Shown: piece by piece, positions 35,845 to 40,139 of the stretch | Numbering within the stretch: position 1 is the first letter of the stretch | Layout: each line of letters starts with the position of its first letter | Assembly: GCF_964340395.1 (NCBI RefSeq) | Contig: NC_135554.1 | Location: 26,758,092-26,800,591, forward strand | DNA from: Glandiceps talaboti | Lineage: Eukaryota; Hemichordata; Enteropneusta; Spengelidae | Direction of reading: 5' to 3' | Length of the DNA: 42,500 bases | The notes under the pieces: model-generated | Told to the model about the DNA's origin: nothing | Database searches by the model: none | What the model saw: the letters and a program-made list of their open reading frames with translations, nothing else | Program-made: the position numbers and the translations under genes

Positions 35845-38261
35845 CATACATACATACATACATACATACATACATACATACATACATACATACATACATA
35901 ACAGAGAGATAGAGACAGACACATGCGTGTGGGCACAAACAGGAACAAATAAACATTTTCCATAAGCATTTACATTATGTAAACTTGATGAGTTGAATTA
36001 TTAATTTATCTCTAAATGGAAATTGTTTGAAAAATCTTGGATCATTGCAGTCACTTTGTTAAGACTGGCGCTTTACACAACTGTACATTGTTCTTTATAA
36101 CTATTTCCAATTAATAAGACTGTGTGATAATACTTAGAACTATTCTGAATGGCAGCAGTGATCACGCGAGAGGGTATAATATTGCAAGTCTGTTGCCGTG
36201 TGACTTTTTGAAATTATACATACCACTGGTGATGGATATTATGTCAAGACTGTCTCCATCGATGTCTTTCATCTCAACAGTAATTGTATATGTAACACCT
36301 GGTGTGATTGGTTGAAATGTATATTCAAATCTACCTCCTCCAGGTGCCGTTAAACCATAACACTCCACATCAATAATTGTCGTACCATCCTCTGTTGCTG
36401 GATCTATCGACATGTTACATTGATGGGCGTCTAGAGAGTTTCCATTGACACCCCAGCTGCATGTTATTAGATCATCCTTGCGTTCATCAATAGTAATATC
36501 GGTGAACGTGACCTGGCAATCTGAAAATTCAAACCAAATTATTCTAAATAAACCAAAGGTTTAGCGTTATTTCAACAACTCGAGGAAGAGTTGTGTCAAT
36601 CCTTCAAAAATTCAACGTTTGTGTAATTCCCTAAAAATTCGAATTTCTCTCAAAATACCCTCATATTATGTTATAAAATCTTTCGAGCTAAAGTAAAGCT
36701 GACATATGTTATTGTTTATCTAGTCCTATTTCTGATCCCACCCCACAGCAAGGATTCAAAGTCAACCGTGATATCACCCTCTCCCTCACCCATCCCCCGG
36801 TTTAATAGTAAGCCAGTGTTCACATCAGTCGTTGCCTGGGGTTTAACCACGATATTGTTACTCGTAGCTTGCAATAGACTTTTCAAAAATACAGGCGTAC
36901 ATATGATTTCAAAATTCAACGACAGTGTTCATTTTCATTTAGAGGTTAGGGATTATCATCCAAAATAAAATCAAATAAAGTAAAGAAGACAGTAAAATCA
37001 TCACAAAGTTTAATGAGCTACCTTAATCCGTCTTGTAAGAAACACACTGACATTTTTCCTTGTCAGATATGCGACACATGTCACCTTCCAGCCCGACAAC
37101 AATTCTATGACAAATATGTCTCAAACTGTGTACTTGTTTCAAGGCGTTAGTCCTCTACAAGGTCAGATAGAGTCAAACTTGAATTGGACGAAATTGTCAG
37201 GCTCTTGAATAGACACATCAATTAACTCAAGTCGTTGACGTTAAACTAAACACGAAAGATACTTGTACTCTATCGATTTTGTCATTGTACAGCGCCTATT
37301 AGATTTATCTATAATTTGTTATCAAATAAAGTAACTAGGCACTGAGTATTATTTAGCAATTTGTATTGTTCGAACCATCATGGGCAAAATGTCCTAAATC
37401 AAGATAAAATAAATGTAATATTACGTTATTGTCAGCTTGAAATTAATCCACCATTTGATAATCTGTTTTCTGTTCTGTCACTGATAATGACTGCAATTGT
37501 TACAGTTTATAGTTTCCCTGTTTTGAGTTAGAACATGTGACCAAAAAAAAACAAAACGTTTCAACCACTCGTCTAAACTAGGTGTACGGACCCATTTGTT
37601 CTATACTTCTAAATTTCACATTTGAGGTCACATCTATACACGCACACAGTGGTTTGTATTGGGGCCAATAAAACTTTACATAATTCAACAATTTGTTAAC
37701 GACAAAGCTGCTTTTACGTCCTTATAAACAAGAACCAATCCTGATATTAAGTTAGGGGTACATTGTATGAATAGAGGGCGCTGTCATTAAGTTTATAATA
37801 ATATATTGTACATGCATAGATAGATAGTATCCATGGTGTAAAGTATGAAAATCAACACCAGAGCCGTTAGTATTAACAGTATTAATTTTTATTTTATAGG
37901 GGTTGCGCATACAAATGTTATCGCGACACATATAGAAGAAATAAAAGTGAGGTGAACGATGGAAAATATTACTGGGATGAGGAAAAAATTAATAAATTCA
38001 TTTCACACAAAATTATCAATATGATATTGAGGGTGACGTACATCTAACAATTCAGTTCATGCGATGTAACCATTATGTTGATATATTTAATACATTGTTA
38101 TATACACTGCAATGTTCTCGTACTCAGCATGTTATGTGTGTATAAATACATCAAAAATACAACACTCCGTGTACAATGTATAAACTCAAAGTCCACTTAC
38201 CTGCTGTAATCAGTATCGACAAAAATAAGACAAAACCAAGGAAATATTTAGACGTTTTCAT
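1..38261 (-). CDS. Giant secreted mosaic protein: FN3-EGF-HYR-VWD-CCP(65)-EGF-VWD-EGF(22)-CCP, 44 exons, C-terminus outside window
   Basis: Joining 44 exons by GT-AG sites and phase gives one uninterrupted frame of 6,276 codons plus one base, starting at the ATG at 38261-38259 and leaving the window at position 1. Approximate residues: 1-20 signal peptide, 21-119 FN3-like, 120-196 two EGF, 197-303 FN3-like, 304-383 HYR, 384-757 VWD-C8-TIL-EGF, 758-4849 65 CCP modules, 4850-4887 EGF, 4888-5289 second VWD-C8-TIL-EGF, 5290-6115 22 EGF, 6116-6276 CCP. EGF, CCP, HYR and FN3-like exons are all phase 1-1, which permits shuffling and tandem duplication. No transmembrane helix is seen. The module types are those of extracellular adhesion, matrix, mucus and complement-like proteins. 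The specific function is unknown, and I recognise no orthologue with this order. Exon joins are my inference from splice sites; transcript data were not available. Confidence 0.85.
484..975 (-). repeat. Intron with a 61-bp tandem duplication at 571-691
   Basis: Two imperfect copies (571-631 and 632-691), each starting ttagaaaattgaaag and ending ctgaaaagttc or atgaaaagttc. Nothing else is recognised in this 492-bp intron. Confidence 0.8.
976..1089 (-). CDS. Exon 43: EGF 22 (114-bp, calcium-binding)
   Basis: [16 protein letters not shown] start, [12 protein letters not shown], ends GPNCESG. More like EGF 2 than its immediate neighbours, so it probably belongs to the older set flanking the recent expansion. 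Confidence 0.92.
1090..1476 (-). other. Intron, nothing recognised
   Basis: 387-bp intron between EGF 21 and EGF 22 with GTAC.. and TTTTCAG ends. No other signal seen. Confidence 0.6.
1477..1587 (-). CDS. Exon 42: EGF 21 (111-bp type)
   Basis: GFYCRSDPC start, SDYKCEC core (Lys variant). Confidence 0.92.
1709..1822 (-). CDS. Exon 41: EGF 20 (114-bp, calcium-binding)
   Basis: [10 protein letters not shown] start; ends [12 protein letters not shown] (Gly to Glu in the GW motif). Confidence 0.92.
2076..2186 (-). CDS. Exon 40: EGF 19 (111-bp type)
   Basis: GFYCRSNPC start, [12 protein letters not shown] core, as in EGF 15. Confidence 0.92.
2427..2540 (-). CDS. Exon 39: EGF 18 (114-bp, calcium-binding)
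   Basis: Same protein pattern as EGF 16, with silent base differences. Confidence 0.92.
2806..2916 (-). CDS. Exon 38: EGF 17 (111-bp type)
   Basis: GFYCRSDPC start, [12 protein letters not shown] core. Confidence 0.92.
3153..3266 (-). CDS. Exon 37: EGF 16 (114-bp, calcium-binding)
   Basis: Consensus member: [10 protein letters not shown] start, [10 protein letters not shown] end. Confidence 0.92.
3532..3642 (-). CDS. Exon 36: EGF 15 (111-bp type)
   Basis: GFYCRSNPC start, [12 protein letters not shown] core. Exon and flanking intron are closest to EGF 19, pointing to a roughly 1.45-kb four-exon duplication. Confidence 0.92.
3873..3986 (-). CDS. Exon 35: EGF 14 (114-bp, calcium-binding)
   Basis: [10 protein letters not shown] start with VNRYEC in place of VNGYEC; ends GEHCDAG. 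Confidence 0.92.
4252..4362 (-). CDS. Exon 34: EGF 13 (111-bp type)
   Basis: GFYCRSDPC start, SDYTCEC core (Thr variant). Confidence 0.92.
4586..4699 (-). CDS. Exon 33: EGF 12 (114-bp, calcium-binding)
   Basis: [10 protein letters not shown] start and [12 protein letters not shown]; differs from its neighbours at three positions. Confidence 0.92.
4968..5078 (-). CDS. Exon 32: EGF 11 (111-bp type)
   Basis: GFYCRSNPC start, SDYQCEC core. Confidence 0.92.
5079..5404 (-). other. Intron, nothing recognised
   Basis: 326-bp intron between EGF 10 and EGF 11. It has diverged from the alignable introns farther left. Confidence 0.6.
5405..5518 (-). CDS. Exon 31: EGF 10 (114-bp, calcium-binding)
   Basis: [16 protein letters not shown] start; ends [10 protein letters not shown]. 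Confidence 0.92.
5519..5840 (-). other. Intron, nothing recognised
   Basis: 322-bp intron between EGF 9 and EGF 10. No other signal seen. Confidence 0.6.
5841..5951 (-). CDS. Exon 30: EGF 9 (111-bp type)
   Basis: [15 protein letters not shown] start; ends [10 protein letters not shown]. The following intron carries a local insertion (see 6090-6473). Confidence 0.92.
5952..6551 (-). other. Intron with roughly 385-bp insertion (about 6090-6473)
   Basis: The flanks match the paralogous introns at 2187-2426 and 3643-3872: tctcactcag on one side, tctgattccatcgctat on the other. About 385 bp at 6090-6473 have no counterpart there. Near 6289-6330 the insert contains an inverted copy of the intron motif that normally reads ttactaccaaactagaatgac. 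The direct copy at 6036-6060 has lost part of that motif. Confidence 0.65.
6552..6665 (-). CDS. Exon 29: EGF 8 (114-bp, calcium-binding)
   Basis: [16 protein letters not shown] start with DRVNGYEC; ends [10 protein letters not shown]. Confidence 0.92.
6938..7048 (-). CDS. Exon 28: EGF 7 (111-bp type)
   Basis: GFYCRSDPC start; ends HHCEEG, the only member of this type with E in place of T before the final Gly. Confidence 0.92.
7243..7356 (-). CDS. Exon 27: EGF 6 (114-bp, calcium-binding)
   Basis: [16 protein letters not shown] start; ends [12 protein letters not shown]. Confidence 0.92.
7652..7762 (-). CDS. Exon 26: EGF 5 (111-bp type)
   Basis: [15 protein letters not shown] start; ends [10 protein letters not shown]. 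The donor is GTACGT. Confidence 0.9.
7763..8075 (-). other. Intron, nothing recognised
   Basis: 313-bp intron between EGF 4 and EGF 5. No repeats or RNA features seen. Confidence 0.6.
8076..8189 (-). CDS. Exon 25: EGF 4 (114-bp type)
   Basis: [16 protein letters not shown] start, so Asp to Tyr in the calcium motif; ends GWNGPHCES. Confidence 0.9.
8362..8472 (-). CDS. Exon 24: EGF 3 (111-bp type)
   Basis: [15 protein letters not shown] start; ends GWQGHHCEN. An early member of the GFYCRS type. Confidence 0.9.
8720..8833 (-). CDS. Exon 23: EGF 2 (calcium-binding type)
   Basis: [16 protein letters not shown] start and EVNGYRC with the aromatic position; ends DWVGHDCDS. Confidence 0.9.
8834..9177 (-). 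other. Intron, nothing recognised
   Basis: 344-bp intron between EGF 1 and EGF 2. No repeats or RNA features seen. Confidence 0.6.
9178..9291 (-). CDS. Exon 22: EGF 1
   Basis: [16 protein letters not shown] start, without the D-x-D-E calcium-binding N-terminus. This is the most divergent member of the array. Confidence 0.88.
9292..9674 (-). other. Intron, nothing recognised
   Basis: 383-bp intron between VWD block 2 and the EGF array. Although part of it is open in the exon 21 frame, it contains good donor (9674) and acceptor (9292) sites and encodes no cysteine pattern. Confidence 0.6.
9675..9849 (-). CDS. Exon 21: VWD-associated EGF-like domain 2
   Basis: The 175-bp exon, phase 0 to 1, encodes [15 protein letters not shown], then [16 protein letters not shown] and GFTGNGKSC. 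It matches exon 12 with a more canonical EGF end. I chose the acceptor at 9850-9851 (TTGCTTAG) for its pyrimidine tract and open phase 0; it adds YQHSFVKEN before the first Cys. The first cysteine codon is certain; the exact 5' end is less so. Confidence 0.8.
10050..10255 (-). CDS. Exon 20: TIL domain 2
   Basis: The 206-bp exon, phase 1 to 0, encodes [16 protein letters not shown], then [18 protein letters not shown] and [10 protein letters not shown], a trypsin-inhibitor-like domain matching exon 11 in phase and cysteine spacing. Confidence 0.9.
10256..10732 (-). other. Intron, nothing recognised
   Basis: 477-bp intron between the C8 2 and TIL 2 exons. No other signal seen. Confidence 0.6.
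10733..10909 (-). CDS. Exon 19: C8 domain 2
   Basis: The 177-bp phase 1-1 exon encodes [19 protein letters not shown], then [13 protein letters not shown] and VSWRTDDSC, the full C8 cysteine pattern. The donor is GTAAGT at 10732-10727. Confidence 0.9.
11023..11191 (-). CDS. Exon 18: end of VWD 2 and start of C8 region
   Basis: The 169-bp exon, phase 0 to 1, begins [27 protein letters not shown] corresponds to the FGDSWRV of exon 9. It continues with [18 protein letters not shown]. The donor is GTATTT, weaker than average. Confidence 0.85.
11192..11604 (-). repeat. Intron with (GATT)n microsatellite at 11382-11430
   Basis: About twelve tandem tetranucleotides (ttgattgattga...) lie inside the VWD 2 intron. 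Nothing else is recognised in this 413-bp intron. Confidence 0.9.
11605..11760 (-). CDS. Exon 17: VWD domain 2, C-terminal core (GLCG)
   Basis: The 156-bp phase 0-0 exon encodes [18 protein letters not shown]..., then [11 protein letters not shown] and an acidic [10 protein letters not shown] run. It is equivalent to exon 8, with the same Trp-Asp-Gly-Tyr strand and LCG turn. Confidence 0.9.
11761..12193 (-). other. Intron, nothing recognised
   Basis: 433-bp intron inside VWD 2. No other signal seen. Confidence 0.6.
12194..12301 (-). CDS. Exon 16: VWD domain 2, middle part
   Basis: This 108-bp phase 0-0 exon encodes [17 protein letters not shown] and ends LTGRYV, the middle strands of VWD. 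The acceptor is TTTAG and the donor GTAAGT. It is recognisable only by splice phase and by its match to exon 7. Confidence 0.85.
12302..12748 (-). other. Intron, nothing recognised
   Basis: 447-bp intron inside VWD 2. A plus-strand open frame here has no recognisable domain. Confidence 0.6.
12749..12963 (-). CDS. Exon 15: VWD domain 2, first part (GDPH motif)
   Basis: The 215-bp exon, phase 1 to 0, encodes [23 protein letters not shown], then [10 protein letters not shown], the opening of a second VWD domain. It starts block 2, whose seven exons have the same phases as block 1 (1-0, 0-0, 0-0, 0-1, 1-1, 1-0, 0-1). Confidence 0.9.
13175..13288 (-). CDS. Exon 14: single EGF domain after the CCP array
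   Basis: The 114-bp phase 1-1 exon encodes [19 protein letters not shown]... and ends [13 protein letters not shown]. The E-I-D-E start and D-N-Y aromatic motif fit a calcium-binding EGF. The CC doublet at DECCSEPC adds a seventh cysteine. It links the CCP rod to VWD block 2. Confidence 0.88.
13449..25724 (-). CDS. Exon 13: single 12,276-bp exon encoding 65 tandem CCP/Sushi modules
   Basis: The exon is open throughout (4,092 codons, phase 1-1; CAG acceptor at 25725-25727, GTAAAT donor at 13448). I count 65 CCP modules starting CxDPGxPxNG and ending WxxPxPxC. Apart from modules 3-5 and 64-65 they alternate long (about 67 residues, with an insert before the fourth canonical Cys) and short (about 59 residues). 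Canonical CCPs have four Cys; most here have five. Long modules gain one in the insert (for example ETHEC, SSAC). Short modules gain one in the YPVC(S/T)GT loop. N-glycosylation sequons such as YPVSNGT and NGTW occur in most modules. Module 1 is divergent (PEIPEYGC). The stiff-rod or ligand-binding role is inferred from the family. Confidence 0.95.
14563..19086 (-). repeat. Octad-scale (about 1,509-bp) higher-order CCP repeats
   Basis: Modules 36-43, 44-51 and 52-59 correspond position by position and begin at 19086, 17577 and 16068, 1,509 bp apart each; the third unit is 1,506 bp. Shared landmarks per octad are a CTxPGSP module at slot 2, a DxPxxP module followed by an NQGSP module at slots 6-7, and a YPVCSGT module at slot 8. 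These copies are older than the 756-bp tetrads. Confidence 0.85.
19087..22866 (-). repeat. Five tandem 756-bp coding repeats (four CCP modules each)
   Basis: CCP modules 16-35 form five consecutive copies of a tetrad (CQxPG, CDEPE, CTDxG, CxNPG starts). The first-Cys codons of the tetrads lie at 22866, 22110, 21354, 20598 and 19842, exactly 756 bp apart. The next octad starts at 19086, also 756 bp on. Copies 2-4 differ at only a handful of residues, so they are recent duplicates or are homogenised by conversion. Confidence 0.92.
25725..26433 (-). other. Intron with C-rich tracts near its 5' end
   Basis: 709-bp intron upstream of the giant exon. At 26360-26410 are two poly-C runs, each preceded by ttttcatt(c/t)cc, a small local duplication. 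No gene or RNA is recognised. Confidence 0.65.
26434..26584 (-). CDS. Exon 12: VWD-associated EGF-like domain 1
   Basis: The 151-bp exon, phase 0 to 1, encodes [15 protein letters not shown], then [16 protein letters not shown] and GIGLNC. This is the short cysteine-rich plus EGF-like segment that closes VWD-C8-TIL units in zonadhesin/IgGFc-binding-like proteins. The acceptor at 26585-26586 is the one that keeps phase 0 open; an acceptor five bases upstream hits a stop. The exon is too short and stop-bounded to appear as a long ORF. Confidence 0.8.
26957..27165 (-). CDS. Exon 11: TIL domain 1
   Basis: The 209-bp exon, phase 1 to 0, encodes a trypsin-inhibitor-like cysteine-rich domain: [14 protein letters not shown], then [12 protein letters not shown] and [10 protein letters not shown]. 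In VWD proteins TIL usually follows C8, as here, and seldom acts as a protease inhibitor. The donor is GTAAGT at 26956. Confidence 0.88.
27466..27633 (-). CDS. Exon 10: C8 domain 1
   Basis: The 168-bp phase 1-1 exon encodes [19 protein letters not shown], then [17 protein letters not shown] and [11 protein letters not shown], the cysteine pattern of the C8 domain that follows VWD. C8 stabilises VWD assemblies in mucins, VWF and zonadhesin. A broken relative of this exon lies at 42234-42386. Confidence 0.9.
28170..28302 (-). CDS. Exon 9: end of VWD 1 and start of C8 region
   Basis: The 133-bp exon, phase 0 to 1, encodes [17 protein letters not shown]... and ends CNIIIDPT. The GDSWRV motif marks the end of a VWD domain, and the cysteines that follow begin the C8 segment. 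The donor is GTAAAT. The block-2 equivalent is 11023-11191. Confidence 0.85.
28303..28682 (-). other. Intron, nothing recognised
   Basis: 380-bp intron within VWD block 1, ending in a TTCTGTAG acceptor. No other signal seen. Confidence 0.6.
28683..28829 (-). CDS. Exon 8: VWD domain 1, C-terminal core (GLCG)
   Basis: The 147-bp phase 0-0 exon encodes [18 protein letters not shown]..., then [10 protein letters not shown], the conserved Trp-aspartate strand and LCG turn of VWD domains. I chose the donor at 28682 (GTACGA) because it is the only one that keeps the next exon open. Alternatives at the nearby GTAGTG or GTGTGG lead to an immediate stop. Confidence 0.85.
29351..29538. mobile_element. 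Small fold-back (MITE-like) element inside the exon 7-8 intron
   Basis: Inverted arms: left 29351-29398 (gttaataacaaaataattac..., ending ctgttct), right 29490-29538 (agaacaacagcaag..., ending gttattga). The arms are imperfect complements over nearly 50 bp with about 90 bp between. The middle holds its own short hairpin (cctgagtgcttcctcagg). It is too small to encode a transposase, so it is a non-autonomous element or simply a palindrome. The host intron is 28830-29670; nothing else is seen there. Confidence 0.6.
29671..29775 (-). CDS. Exon 7: VWD domain 1, middle part
   Basis: This 105-bp phase 0-0 exon is too short for ORF-length filters. It encodes [17 protein letters not shown]... and ends [10 protein letters not shown], the middle beta strands of a VWD domain. 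The acceptor is TTTCAG and the donor GTGAGT. Size and phase match the 108-bp exon at 12194-12301 in block 2. Confidence 0.85.
29776..30089 (-). other. Intron, nothing recognised
   Basis: 314-bp AT-rich intron within VWD 1. No other signal seen. Confidence 0.6.
30090..30298 (-). CDS. Exon 6: VWD domain 1, first part (GDPH motif)
   Basis: The 209-bp exon, phase 1 to 0, encodes the N-terminal part of a von Willebrand type D domain: [13 protein letters not shown], then [14 protein letters not shown] and a strand ending NVTVNGY. The GDPH signature is intact. This is the first of seven exons making VWD-C8-TIL-EGF block 1. Confidence 0.9.
31640..31735 (-). mobile_element. tRNA-derived SINE head (candidate)
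   Basis: Read on the minus strand, the segment contains gtagtcagggggtcctgg followed by gttcaaatcc. The latter is the T-arm/B-box region (GGTTCRANTCC) of a tRNA. Upstream there is an A-box-like tagtcaggttg. The acceptor and D stems do not pair well, so this is not an intact tRNA gene; a SINE fossil is the simplest reading. Confidence 0.5.
31728..31845 (+). repeat. Dispersed repeat, copy 1
   Basis: Contains ggtcactttttagcac..., ending cccccttgtaattactgaaggc. The reverse complement of 39127-39250 follows the same order of motifs, and 39655-39705 preserves the tail. It lies next to the SINE-like head and may be part of the same element. Confidence 0.65.
32156..32395 (-). CDS. Exon 5: HYR (hyalin repeat) domain
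   Basis: The 240-bp phase 1-1 exon encodes 80 residues with the HYR pattern: VDCPKDIPV near the start, [14 protein letters not shown], then [15 protein letters not shown] and a final CEFPVTVV strand. HYR domains are Ig-fold adhesion modules found with CCP and EGF domains in extracellular proteins. Here it links the FN3/EGF head to the first VWD block. Confidence 0.85.
32472..32801 (+). repeat. (TGTA)n microsatellite filling most of the exon 4-5 intron
   Basis: About 330 bp of tandem tgta with minor variants (tgtgtg, tgcg, taggtagg) occupy most of the 408-bp intron 32396-32803. On the gene strand the tract is ATAC repeat starting immediately after the GTAAGT donor. The tetranucleotide has no stop in any frame, which explains the long YIHT/MYVC open frames here; these are not genes. 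Confidence 0.95.
32804..33124 (-). CDS. Exon 4: second FN3-like domain
   Basis: The 321-bp phase 1-1 exon encodes 107 residues. They include the core Trp strand ([11 protein letters not shown]), [11 protein letters not shown], and a C-terminal [14 protein letters not shown] segment resembling the FN3 YxFxVRAxNE consensus. Two extra cysteines (ILCDTY, IGCTAY) could bridge the sheets. Its GTAAGT donor at 32803-32798 runs directly into a long ATAC microsatellite. Confidence 0.65.
33125..33588 (-). other. Intron, nothing recognised
   Basis: 464-bp intron between the EGF pair and second FN3-like exon. No other signal seen. Confidence 0.6.
33589..33819 (-). CDS. Exon 3: two EGF domains
   Basis: The 231-bp phase 1-1 exon encodes two six-cysteine EGF modules in a row: [18 protein letters not shown]... 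and [16 protein letters not shown]..., each ending GxxCE. Neither carries the full calcium-binding D-x-D-E start seen in the later EGF array. Two EGFs share one exon here, whereas each of the later 22 EGFs has its own. The donor is GTGAGT at 33588-33583. Confidence 0.85.
35127..35290 (+). repeat. (CATA)n / (CA)n compound microsatellite
   Basis: About 21 cata units, then about 13 ca units, then about 13 more cata units, all inside the exon 2-3 intron. Confidence 0.95.
35817..35900 (+). repeat. (CATA)n microsatellite
   Basis: About 21 tandem cata units following tatattttttatattttt. Intronic. Confidence 0.95.
36224..36520 (-). CDS. Exon 2: FN3-like beta-sandwich domain
   Basis: The exon is 297 bp, phase 1-1, with CAG acceptor and GTATGT donor. 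It encodes about 99 residues beginning DCQVTF, with a conserved Trp (CSWGVNG), paired cysteines and a C-terminal [13 protein letters not shown] stretch. The last is typical of the F/G strands of fibronectin type III domains (PGT.Y.v.v). It forms the mature N-terminus. The FN3 assignment is by pattern only; another Ig-like fold is possible. Confidence 0.6.
36521..38200 (-). other. 1.68-kb first intron, nothing recognised
   Basis: Separates the signal-peptide exon from the first FN3-like exon. No repeats, RNA gene or open frame with a known domain was seen. A first intron of this kind can hold enhancers, but no specific site is claimed. Confidence 0.6.
38201..38261 (-). CDS. Exon 1: start codon and signal peptide
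   Basis: The ATG is at 38261-38259. It encodes a basic N-terminus (MKTSKY) followed by a hydrophobic core ([14 protein letters not shown]), then a GTAAGT donor at 38200-38195. The exon ends in phase 1 and joins exon 2 as ITA|DCQ, a plausible signal-peptidase site. This is the classic signal-peptide exon of a secreted protein. The next upstream ATG (38281) opens only a seven-codon uORF, so this start is preferred. Confidence 0.85.
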
Positions 38262-38281
38262 TTCGTACAGCAAGCCGTCAT
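38258..38281 (-). promoter_or_regulatory. uORF overlapping the main start codon
   Basis: An upstream ATG at 38281 in a good context (ACCATGA) opens a seven-codon frame MTACCTK. Its TGA stop (38260-38258) overlaps the main ATG (38261-38259) as ATGA. If included in the mRNA it would lower initiation or couple it to reinitiation. A second tiny uORF (ATG at 38368, stop at 38348) lies further upstream. The transcription start is not known. Confidence 0.55.
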
Positions 38282-38480
38282 GGTTTCCTCAAACTCAAAT
38301 CTACGGTTTTTTCCAACGACTTGTTTCAGCCCCTAGCCACAAATTGTTTACCAGAGACTTTTTGACATTAAAAAAAGTCGGTTGGGGTTAAAAGGAGGGG
38401 AGATTTGCAACACAGGATCCGGAAACGTTATCTTTGTATCATATGGGCGGGGATTTAACACAAGGAATTGACTATCATTA
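38262..38480 (-). promoter_or_regulatory. Putative promoter / 5' UTR region
   Basis: Placed here only because it lies directly upstream of the start exon. Reading the gene strand it contains CCCGCCC (a GC-box-like site near 38445-38455) and TTTTAACCCC. There is no convincing TATA box. Confidence 0.3.
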
Positions 38481-39126
38481 TTCAAGGAACTATTTTTTCA
38501 ATCCAAATTCGATAATTTCAATTCGTAGTGACATCATCCGTGTAAATATTTTAGTAAAATAATTTCTGAAATTAATTTTCAGTCGTAAAATACCCGAGAG
38601 TTGGGACGGGGAAATAATATTTAAGATTGGGGTGGTCTTTATTCTGACTAACTCCACCTTAACTGTACGTTGCTAAACCATTGTTTCTCCAGAAGACAGC
38701 CCACCTGTAAGGAATCTAAATACATATACATATCACCATGACAACATCAGATATGATAGTTTTTATATATGGGGCTTAGTCCAAAGTTTTGAGATTAGAA
38801 TCTCGTTGACACATACTGAACAGGAAAAATTACCAGAGAGTCACGATTACATTTGTATCGACATGCCATTGACAGGTTTAAGCAAGTATTAAAAACTCTA
38901 CCAGGTACATATACTACGTTAACTGAGAAATATGTGGTCTCAGCAAATATTTCAATATCCTAGTAGTACGTCAATTCAAGAAATTTTAAATTGTATTTAA
39001 AATACGTGAGATTATGTTAATGAGATGTCTCAAGTGGTAGCATGTACTAGAACCTCAGAGCTGCCTGGTACTATAACTGCTTCGGGACAAGGGCTATGGG
39101 TGAATAATATTAATGTGGCAACAGAC

Positions 39127-39250
39127 ATCTAAGGGAGTCTTCAGTAATTGCAAGGGGTAGTGTCACTGTAATTCAGGCCGGGGAGTCGGGTAAACTGTGA
39201 CCCTCCCCAAGACCTGTCGTGCTAAAAAGTGTCCCTCCCTCAATTTCCTT
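39127..39250 (-). repeat. Dispersed repeat, copy 2 (inverted relative to copy 1)
   Basis: Its reverse complement contains gacactttttagcacgac..., ending ttgcaattactgaagactccc, in the same order as copy 1 at 31728-31845. Confidence 0.65.
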
Positions 39251-39654
39251 TCTCTGAAACACGACCCTCCCCTGTCTAATTACTTTAAAGAATGGAAACG
39301 GCCATGAGTCCCAGCCACCATGTTAACAGTTGTAAGGACATTGGTTATTTCCCACTACCACCACCACCAGAATGAACTTGAGTGAAGGCACTACATTAAT
39401 CAATAACTGTGTTTGGATGTCAGTGGCTGAGCTGAAGGCTACACGTCCAAAAGACTAAATGAGTAGACTACCAACATGGTCGGGATCAAGGTCAATATCT
39501 CCATAACATTATCCCTAATATCTAACCCAACTGTTTCCGTATTACCTGTGAGACCCATTCCTCTCCTTACATCTCACTTGACGATTTAATTGACATGGTC
39601 TAATATTACGGTACCTAACCTCAACCCTGAGCCCAATGTGACCTTCCCCTATTC

Positions 39655-39705
39655 CCATTTTCAAAACTACGATTCCCCCCCCCCCCTTGTAATAACTGAA
39701 GGCCC
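39655..39705 (+). repeat. Dispersed repeat, partial copy 3
   Basis: A poly-C run followed by ttgtaataactgaaggcc matches the tail of copies 1 and 2. The upstream part is too diverged to align by eye. Confidence 0.45.
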
Positions 39706-39929
39706 CGAGATAGTTTAAGCCACAGTGGATGCATTGGAGACTGAACAGACATTATGAATAATCTATAGGTGATAGGAGGTTATCATCCTTCGCAGTGATT
39801 AAATAGTTTAACTGTAGAGACCTCTTGTTACCTTGTAACCCAATAATCTACAAACAATGAGTGAAAGAATACCTGAAGCCCCAAATGTTTTAACTGTAAC
39901 CGAGCTAAATTAGCTTCACGACAGCAGTG

Positions 39930-40079
39930 CCAAATTTAAAAAATATCTTTTGTTCTACTATTGTTAAGTGAAACGCTGTCATTTGAGACTCCACGGCAGA
40001 CAAGCAGAGAGATAAGTATGTGGTAGACAGACACAGACACAGGCAGTTGGGCGGTCTGACGAATACACACATGTATAGG

Positions 40080-40139
<60 letters not shown>

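Larger units (their letters stand above)
33820..36223 (-). other. 2.4-kb intron with two CATA microsatellites
   Basis: Holds (CATA)n at 35127-35290, interrupted by (CA)n near 35211-35237, and another (CATA)n at 35817-35900 preceded by a T-rich tract. Plus-strand frames here have no recognisable domain. Confidence 0.7.
38481..39926. other. Intergenic region, no gene seen
   Basis: Contains dispersed repeat fragments at 39127-39250 and 39655-39705. The frames are short and without recognisable domains. Confidence 0.55.

Noticed and set aside
1-38261. Two or more separate genes rather than one
   Set aside because: All 44 exons are on one strand, every splice phase matches, only one signal-peptide exon was found, and there is no internal stop or terminal exon; transcript data could still split it.
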